DNA of 64,000 nt, taken from assembly GCA_035649415.1 (NCBI GenBank), contig DASRJP010000321.1:10889-74888 (forward strand), written 5' to 3'. This document shows positions 58,367 to 64,000 of this stretch, in pieces. The position numbers were made by a program, and so were the translations under genes. Each line of letters opens with the position of its first letter. Within the stretch, counting starts at the first letter, position 1. Origin of the DNA: DATKDU01 sp035649415. GTDB lineage: Bacteria > Planctomycetota > Planctomycetia > Pirellulales > Pirellulaceae. The notes under the pieces were generated by a model. It saw nothing but the letters and a program-made list of their open reading frames with translations, did no database searches and was not told the DNA's origin.

Positions 58367-61300
58367 CACGAACTTGCAATTTTTGGCGTTACTCGACCTG
58401 TGCTCTCTTGTCCGTGGCGGTTGTCCAGTTGGCAGGGAGCGTCGCGCTAGCGGCCGATGATGAATTGCCGGTTACCAGCGGGCTGGAACTGTGGCTTGAC
58501 GCTCGTTCCGTCGCTGGAACCGTGGCCCCGCCGGGAGCGCGCCCTTTGGAGGCGGTTCGACACGTCGCGAGCTGGCCCGATCGGAGCGGCCACAAGCGTG
58601 ATCTGGTCCAAGGCGTGGCGGAAAAACGACCGACGGCGCAAAGGCCTGTGCCAGCCATGCCGCAGGAGGCCGTCGTGCGATTCGACGGCCAGGACGACAG
58701 CTTGTTTCTCGGCGGGCCGCAAAAGGACTATCGCGAGCTGACGCTGTTTATTGTCGCGGCGCCGAAGACGAATCTCGGCGGCTTCCGAGGGCTCGTGGCG
58801 ATCAACAAGAAGGGCGTCAACGACTACACCAGCGGCATGACCGTCGATCTGCACGCTTTCCCGAGCCTCAAATTCAATGTGATCAACCTGGAAGGGGCCG
58901 GCTTCGGCGGCGCGGTCGATGTCATGGATGCCGATCATCCACTGGGGACGTTACACGTGCTCGCGGCCACGTTCGCTCCCGGGCGCGGCGGCGTGAAGCT
59001 CTATGTCGATGGCCGACTCAGCGGCCAACGCGATCGGACGGATGGCGTGCTGCGGGCCGACGAGCTGCGCGTCGGCGTGCGGCATTACAGCAACACGGCG
59101 GAGCCCACATTTGACCAGGGTTTTTTTGACGGCGACATTGCGGAGATTCTCCTCTATGACCGCGTGCTGACGAGTAAAGAGCGGCAGCAGGTGGAAAAGT
59201 ACCTGGCGGTCAGACATGCCGAACTATTGAAACTTGAGCCGCAAATGGCCGGGGAAGGCAAGCCACTGGTTCCCGTCAAGAACCCGCCGCCGGTGCAATT
59301 GCTCGTTCCCGGCTTTGCCGTGCGGGAAATGCCGCTCGATTTGACGAACATCAACAACCTCCGATACCGTCGAGACGGCAAGCTCGTGGCCCTGGCATAC
59401 GACGGCAACGTCTATTTGCTGAGCGATACGGATCGCAACGGTGTCGAGGACAAAGCCGATCTGTGGTGGGACAATTCTGCCGGCTCGCTGCGCAGCCCGA
59501 TCGGCATGGCGCTGACGCCGGACGACTATCGGCATGGCAGCGGCATGTTCGTCGCCTGCAAGGGAAAGCTGGTCTTGCTGACTGACACGGACGGCGACGA
59601 CAAGCTGGACAAGGAGACGGTTGTCGCCAGCGGCTGGCAGGAATTGCCGCACGGCGTGGACGCGCTGGGTGTGGCGGTCGCCAAAGACGGCAGCGTCTAC
59701 TTTGGTTTAGGCTGCACCGATTTCACGAATGCCTACCAGGTGGACAAGCAAGGGAAGGCCCACTACAGCCTGGCCAGCGAGCGGGGAACGATCCTCCGCG
59801 TCGCACCAGACCTTGCGAGCCGGGAAATCTGGTGCACCGGCATTCGCTTTCCTGTCGGCATGGCCTTCAATGCGGCGGGCGACCTGTTTTGCACCGACCA
59901 GGAAGGGGCGACCTGGCTCCCCAACGGCAATCCGCTCGACGAGCTGCTACATATCCAAAAAGGGCGGCACTACGGCTTTCCACCGCGACATCCTGTGCAT
60001 CTGCCGGACGCAATCGACGAGCCGAGCACGTTCGACTATGCGCCGCAGCACCAGTCCACGTGCGGCCTCTGCTTCAACGAGCCACTGGCCAGCGGCGGGC
60101 CGACGTTTGGGCCGGCGTCTTGGCGCGGCGATGCACTGGTAGCCGGCTACACGCGCGGCAAGATCTGGCGGACCAAGCTCGTGAAGACCCAGCACGGTTT
60201 CGTTGCCGCCAGCCAGCTCATCGCCTGCCTGCAAATGCTGACGGCAGATGTTTGCGTCAGTCCCGCGGGCGATCTGATCGTCGCCTGCCATAGCGGCGGC
60301 CCTGACTGGGGAACCGGGCCCAGCGGCAAGGGGAAGTTGTACAAGGTTCGCTATGCCGATCGCGACGCGCCGCAGCCGGCGCATGTCTGGTGCCAGACGC
60401 CGCAGGAGGTGCGAATCGCCTTCGACCGGCCGCTCGATCCCCAATCGCTCGCCGGCCTGCGCGAGAAGATGTCGATTGAATATGGCAAGTACGTCGCGGC
60501 AGGAGACCGATTGGAGAACCTGCGGCCGGGATATGCCATCGTGGCAATGCAGATGGCCGAGCCGCGGTACGAGCTGAAGATATATGGCGTTTCGCTTTCC
60601 GCCGATCGGCGAACGCTGATTGTTGCCACTGGCGAGCATCTGCCAGCGATGACCTACAGCGTCCTGTTGCCACAGCTCGGTGGGCAAGCGGATGTAGCTG
60701 AGGATGCGGGGCTGCTGCGGCAATTGCCCGAGATGGAGCTGGCCTACACCACTCAAGGCGTGCAAGTGGAATGGAACTCGCGCGAGCGGGCAGGCCGGCC
60801 CCCGGCGCCGCCAGGTTCGCCGCGCGAGCCGGCCGATTGGGTCGGCGTGATTCCACACTTTGACCTGCAAGTCGCACGCGAATTGACCCGCGGCAGTGCC
60901 GAGCACGACCGCTTATGGCAGCTCATGTCGCTGGGCGGCGAGGGGGCTCTGGTGACGCAGGTCGATTTCGGCGAGTTACTGCGGCCGAAGGTGCAACCGG
61001 GTTCAAAGATCAACTACCAGTGGCTGGAAGAGCACGTGCGGATGCACGTCAAGGTACCGCTGGCCCACCAGTTCGTCTTTGGCGATTCGACCGTTCCCAG
61101 AGATGCCGGGGAGCATGAATTGTTTGCCGCGGTCTCACACGTGGGTGAGCTGTCGGCCCGCAAGGTTGGGTTTCGCTTGGGACCGATGGAGGAGCCGACA
61201 ACGATCGATGTTTCGCTTTCGACCAACGAGGACGACCGGCGGCGGCCGATTCCTTTGCACCGGCTCAACTGGCTGGGCTTCCAGTCGCCGCGCCAGGAGA

Positions 61301-62559
61301 GCGGACTCGCCAAACGGCCGATCGAGCCGCCGCGCGAGCTGCGCGGCGGCGATTGGCTCCGCGGCCGCGACGTGTTCTTCAGCGAGCAATCCCTCTGCTC
61401 GAAGTGCCACACGGTCAGCGGCCTGGGAGGATCAATTGGGCCAAACTTGTCCAATTTGCGTCATCGCGATTACGCATCGGTGATTCGCGACGTGACGCAG
61501 CCGAGCTATGCGATCAATCCAGACTACATCACCTACAGCGTGCTGCTTGCTGACGGGCAGACGATCAGCGGAGTCGTTCGCAGCGAAGGGGAGAAGCTGC
61601 GCGTCGGCGACACCAAAGGAGTGGAAACCGTTGTCGCCCGCGATGAAGTCGAGCTAATGAAGCCGCAGGCGATCTCGACGATGCCGGACAATATCGTCAA
61701 GACGCTGCCGCCCGAAAGGCTGCGCGACCTGTTGACGTTTTTACTCATTGCGCCGCCGCCGGAACTGGAGCCAGCGCCCATCAACCGGCCCGGTGCTCCG
61801 CCGCCCCGAACGCGGGCGGAAGTCGAGGCGGCACTGGCCGGCAGCGAGAAACTCGATCCGAAGAAGCTCAAAGAACTCTCGATTGTACTCGTCGCTGGAC
61901 CAAAGGACCACGGCGAAAACGAGCACGACTATCCCGATTGGCAGAAGCGATGGAGCAAGCTCTTTTCGCTGGCTCCGAAGGTGAAAGTCCAGACGGCCGA
62001 CGTCTGGCCAAGTGCCGAGCAATTGAAAACGGCCGACGTGCTGGTGTGGTATTCGGCGAACCCCGGCTGGTCGCCGGCAAAGGCCAAGGAGATCGACGAA
62101 TTCCAGGCTCGCGGCGGCGGCATGGTCTACCTGCACTTTGCGGTCAACGGCCAGCGAGCGCCGGATCAGCTTGCCGAGCGGATCGGCCTGGCGTGGGGGA
62201 CGAGCAAATTTCGTCACGGGCCGCTCGACTTGAAGTTCGCCACGGAGAGCAAGCATCCGATCCTGCGGAACTTCACCAAGGCCCACTTCGATGACGAAAG
62301 CTATTGGAACCTCGTCGGCGATGAAGCGAAGATCACGCTGCTGGCCAGCGGCGAAGAAGAAGGCAAACCACGACCGCTCCTTTGGACCTACGATCGCGGC
62401 AAGGGGCGAGTCTTCGTCTCGATCCTCGGGCACTATAGCTGGACGTTCGACGATCCGCTCTTCCGCACCCTCGTCTTCCGCGGCATTGCCTGGACGGCCG
62501 ATGAACCGGTCGATCGGTTAAATGATCTGGTGCCGATTGGGGCGCGGATTGGCGAATAG
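58363..62559 (+). CDS. Giant LamG / beta-propeller / cytochrome c / ThuA protein
   Basis: 1398 residues from ATG 58363 (coupled by ATGA; a longer frame to 58093 overlaps the isomerase). Signal TCALLSVAVVQLAGSVALA. Domains: LamG-like concanavalin fold (about 35-270: GLELWLDARSVAGTVAPPGA, GGVKLYVDGRLSGQ, GDIAEILLYDRVLTSKERQQ); a membrane-dehydrogenase-type propeller (about 300-660: MPLDLTNINNLRYRRDGKLV, DTDRNGVEDKADLWWD, VGMAFNAAGDLFCTDQEGAT, NPLDELLHIQKGRHYGFPPR); a beta region; a heme c site Cys1012-SK-Cys1015-His1016 in the planctomycete cytochrome module (IGPNLSNLRHRDYASVIRDV, TQPSYAINPDYITYSVLLAD); and ThuA (about 1165-1390: VLVAGPKDHGENEHDYPDWQ, ADVLVWYSANPGWSPAKAKE, GGGMVYLHFAVNGQ). It probably binds and oxidises a carbohydrate in the periplasm and passes electrons through the heme. 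Fusion of all four parts in one chain is notable. Confidence 0.88.
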   Translation: MTRTCNFWRYSTCALLSVAVVQLAGSVALAADDELPVTSGLELWLDARSVAGTVAPPGARPLEAVRHVASWPDRSGHKRDLVQGVAEKRPTAQRPVPAMPQEAVVRFDGQDDSLFLGGPQKDYRELTLFIVAAPKTNLGGFRGLVAINKKGVNDYTSGMTVDLHAFPSLKFNVINLEGAGFGGAVDVMDADHPLGTLHVLAATFAPGRGGVKLYVDGRLSGQRDRTDGVLRADELRVGVRHYSNTAEPTFDQGFFDGDIAEILLYDRVLTSKERQQVEKYLAVRHAELLKLEPQMAGEGKPLVPVKNPPPVQLLVPGFAVREMPLDLTNINNLRYRRDGKLVALAYDGNVYLLSDTDRNGVEDKADLWWDNSAGSLRSPIGMALTPDDYRHGSGMFVACKGKLVLLTDTDGDDKLDKETVVASGWQELPHGVDALGVAVAKDGSVYFGLGCTDFTNAYQVDKQGKAHYSLASERGTILRVAPDLASREIWCTGIRFPVGMAFNAAGDLFCTDQEGATWLPNGNPLDELLHIQKGRHYGFPPRHPVHLPDAIDEPSTFDYAPQHQSTCGLCFNEPLASGGPTFGPASWRGDALVAGYTRGKIWRTKLVKTQHGFVAASQLIACLQMLTADVCVSPAGDLIVACHSGGPDWGTGPSGKGKLYKVRYADRDAPQPAHVWCQTPQEVRIAFDRPLDPQSLAGLREKMSIEYGKYVAAGDRLENLRPGYAIVAMQMAEPRYELKIYGVSLSADRRTLIVATGEHLPAMTYSVLLPQLGGQADVAEDAGLLRQLPEMELAYTTQGVQVEWNSRERAGRPPAPPGSPREPADWVGVIPHFDLQVARELTRGSAEHDRLWQLMSLGGEGALVTQVDFGELLRPKVQPGSKINYQWLEEHVRMHVKVPLAHQFVFGDSTVPRDAGEHELFAAVSHVGELSARKVGFRLGPMEEPTTIDVSLSTNEDDRRRPIPLHRLNWLGFQSPRQESGLAKRPIEPPRELRGGDWLRGRDVFFSEQSLCSKCHTVSGLGGSIGPNLSNLRHRDYASVIRDVTQPSYAINPDYITYSVLLADGQTISGVVRSEGEKLRVGDTKGVETVVARDEVELMKPQAISTMPDNIVKTLPPERLRDLLTFLLIAPPPELEPAPINRPGAPPPRTRAEVEAALAGSEKLDPKKLKELSIVLVAGPKDHGENEHDYPDWQKRWSKLFSLAPKVKVQTADVWPSAEQLKTADVLVWYSANPGWSPAKAKEIDEFQARGGGMVYLHFAVNGQRAPDQLAERIGLAWGTSKFRHGPLDLKFATESKHPILRNFTKAHFDDESYWNLVGDEAKITLLASGEEEGKPRPLLWTYDRGKGRVFVSILGHYSWTFDDPLFRTLVFRGIAWTADEPVDRLNDLVPIGARIGE

Positions 62560-62564
62560 CAGTT

Positions 62565-62650
62565 TTTTACACGGAGGCACGAAGGCACCGAGTAAACAGT
62601 TTTCAATCGTGCTGCTTTTCTTCTCCGTGCCTCCGTGCCTCTGTGTAAAA
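62565..62650. repeat. Palindromic repeat, TTTTACACGGAGGCAC family
   Basis: Left arm TTTTACACGGAGGCAC (62565-62580) and right arm GTGCCTCTGTGTAAAA (62635-62650) match in 15 of 16 positions; inner words AAGGCACCGAG and CTCCGTGCCT extend the pairing. It starts 6 bases after the stop of the giant gene. Confidence 0.85.
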
Positions 62651-62738
62651 GACAACCCGGCCGGGTTACCGACGGGCTTCAATTTGCCGCCGCTGGTACA
62701 ATTGCATGTTTGGCTAGCTTCCGTGGAGTGAGTGACTC

Positions 62739-64000
62739 GTGTCCTTCCAACTCGTCAGCCCCTTTCAGCCCGCCGGCGATCAGCCGCAGGCGATCGATGC
62801 GCTCGTGGCGGCGCTAAAGTCCGGCAAGCGCAGCCAGGTGCTAATGGGGGTCACCGGCTCGGGCAAGACGTTCACCATGGCCAACGTCATCGCCCAGCTC
62901 CAGAAGCCGGCGATGGTCCTGTCGCACAACAAGACCCTCGCCGCCCAGCTCTACTCTGAGTTCAAGGAGTTTTTTCCGCGGAATGCGGTCCACTACTTCG
63001 TCAGCTACTACGACTACTACCAGCCCGAGGCGTACATCCCGCAGCGGGACATTTACATCGAGAAGGACGCCTCGATCAACCAGGACATCGACCGGCTGCG
63101 GCTGGCGGCCACCAGCTCGCTCGTCAGCCGCGACGACGTCGTGATTGTCGCCAGCGTGTCGAGTATTTACGGCTTGGGTTCGCCTGCCGATTACAAGTCG
63201 ATGATGGTCCCCTTGCGCGTCGGGCAGTCGATCGACCGGGACGACATGCTGCGGAAGATGATCGACATCCAGTACGACCGCAACGACGTGGCGTTTGAGC
63301 GCGGCAAAATCCGCGTCCGCGGCGACTGCGTCGAGATCTGGCCGTCGTACGAGGAATACGGCTTTCGCATCGAGTTCTGGGGGGACGAAGTCGAGTCGCT
63401 GTCGTTCATCAATCCAGTCAGCGGTGAGACGCTCGCCAAACAGGACCAGCTCTTCATCTACCCCGCGAAGCACTTCGTGATGCCGGAGGACCGCATCGCC
63501 CAAGCCGTCGATTCGATCAAGCAGGAGCTCGAGGAGCGCCTGCAATTACTTCGCGACCAGGGAAAACTCCTCGAGGCTCAGCGGCTCAATGCCCGCACGC
63601 GGTTCGACATCGAGATGATGCAGGAGGTCGGCCACTGCCCCGGCATCGAGAACTACAGCCGGCCGCTGTCGGGCCGGCCGCCGGGCTCGACCCCTGACAC
63701 GCTGTACGACTTTTTCCCAAACGATTTTCTGCTGTTCATCGACGAGTCGCACGTGACTGTGCCGCAGGTGCGGGCCATGTATGCCGGCGATCGCAGCCGC
63801 AAGGAGACTCTCGTGGAGCACGGCTTCCGGCTACCGAGCGCGCTCGACAACCGGCCGCTCAAGTTTGCGGAGTGGGAAGGCAAGCCGTGCCAGAAGGTGT
63901 TCGTTTCCGCCACGCCGAGCGACTATGAGCTGGTGCAGTCCGGCGGCGAAGTGGTCGAGCAGGTGATCCGGCCGACCGGGCTCCTCGATCCGATCATCGA
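62739..64000 (+). CDS. uvrB: Excinuclease UvrB, 5' part
   Basis: About 420 residues from GTG 62739; the gene runs off the right edge. The start SFQLVSPFQPAGDQPQAIDA is characteristic, Walker A is LMGVTGSGKTFTMAN near 36-50, then LSHNKTLAAQLYSEFKEFFP, the damage-probing beta-hairpin region FVSYYDYYQPEAYIPQRDIY near 88-107 and IASVSSIYG-like VASVSSIYGLGSP near 140. Walker B-type LLFIDESHVTVPQ lies near 330, followed by SATPSDYE. It loads onto damaged DNA with UvrA and recruits UvrC (encoded at 44583-46106, not in the same operon). GGAG lies 11 bases before the GTG; TTG/ATG alternatives are absent nearby. Confidence 0.95.
   Translation, partial: MSFQLVSPFQPAGDQPQAIDALVAALKSGKRSQVLMGVTGSGKTFTMANVIAQLQKPAMVLSHNKTLAAQLYSEFKEFFPRNAVHYFVSYYDYYQPEAYIPQRDIYIEKDASINQDIDRLRLAATSSLVSRDDVVIVASVSSIYGLGSPADYKSMMVPLRVGQSIDRDDMLRKMIDIQYDRNDVAFERGKIRVRGDCVEIWPSYEEYGFRIEFWGDEVESLSFINPVSGETLAKQDQLFIYPAKHFVMPEDRIAQAVDSIKQELEERLQLLRDQGKLLEAQRLNARTRFDIEMMQEVGHCPGIENYSRPLSGRPPGSTPDTLYDFFPNDFLLFIDESHVTVPQVRAMYAGDRSRKETLVEHGFRLPSALDNRPLKFAEWEGKPCQKVFVSATPSDYELVQSGGEVVEQVIRPTGLLDPII

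Overview
The window is a 64 kb piece of a GC-rich bacterial chromosome that most likely belongs to Planctomycetota (Pirellulales-like). The support is the gene content: a LamG/beta-propeller/cytochrome c/ThuA giant protein, PQQ-type beta-propeller proteins, glycine-rich surface proteins paired with NTF2-like proteins, prenyltransferase-repeat proteins, decayed matrixin debris, weak Shine-Dalgarno use with GTG/TTG starts, and many unrelated palindromic repeats between genes. This taxonomic call is inference; no rRNA gene is present.

Layout. 1-275 is the tail of an unidentified protein. 345-2586 (-) holds two prenyltransferase/squalene-cyclase-repeat proteins. 2587-3581 has no gene but carries a palindromic repeat and a cluster of TGAGTCGG words, followed by a matrixin pseudogene (3582-4055). 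4129-7565 has two hypothetical proteins around a PQQ-type propeller; the second (6747) carries a promoter/operator. 7649-10815 (-) encodes a BamA-like machine split into a POTRA protein and a barrel lipoprotein. rpsU (11099) and a deiodinase-like thioredoxin-fold protein (11461) follow.

12142-28147 (-) is a 16-gene type IV pilus/type II secretion-like locus. Its gene order recalls MSHA pilus loci (PilM, N, O, P, secretin, TPR, E, F), but prepilin-like genes lie at the front and a histidine kinase, a CheY-like regulator and a STAS protein sit inside it. Housekeeping genes come next: nadC, DAHP synthase, tpiA, secG, yicC, gmk, rpoZ, coaC, rsmA, ribE, ettA and a sulfite reductase (28362-40000).

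40067-49062 carries an LRR/PDZ protein, a YugP-type peptidase, an MMPL/RND transporter, uvrC (without its HhH tail), a lipoprotein and a large secreted hypothetical. 49231-54865 is the most unusual part: two paralogous two-gene operons (NTF2-like protein, then Gly-rich surface protein) placed head to head as mirror images. 55077-64000 has mscL, an esterase, tRNA-His, an 18-residue lysine-rich miniprotein, a sugar-isomerase-like protein coupled to the giant LamG/cytochrome/ThuA protein, and the start of uvrB.

The window is studded with at least six families of intergenic palindromes. Some form parts of coding sequence: they supply leaders of two prepilin-like proteins and the stop codons of two convergent genes.
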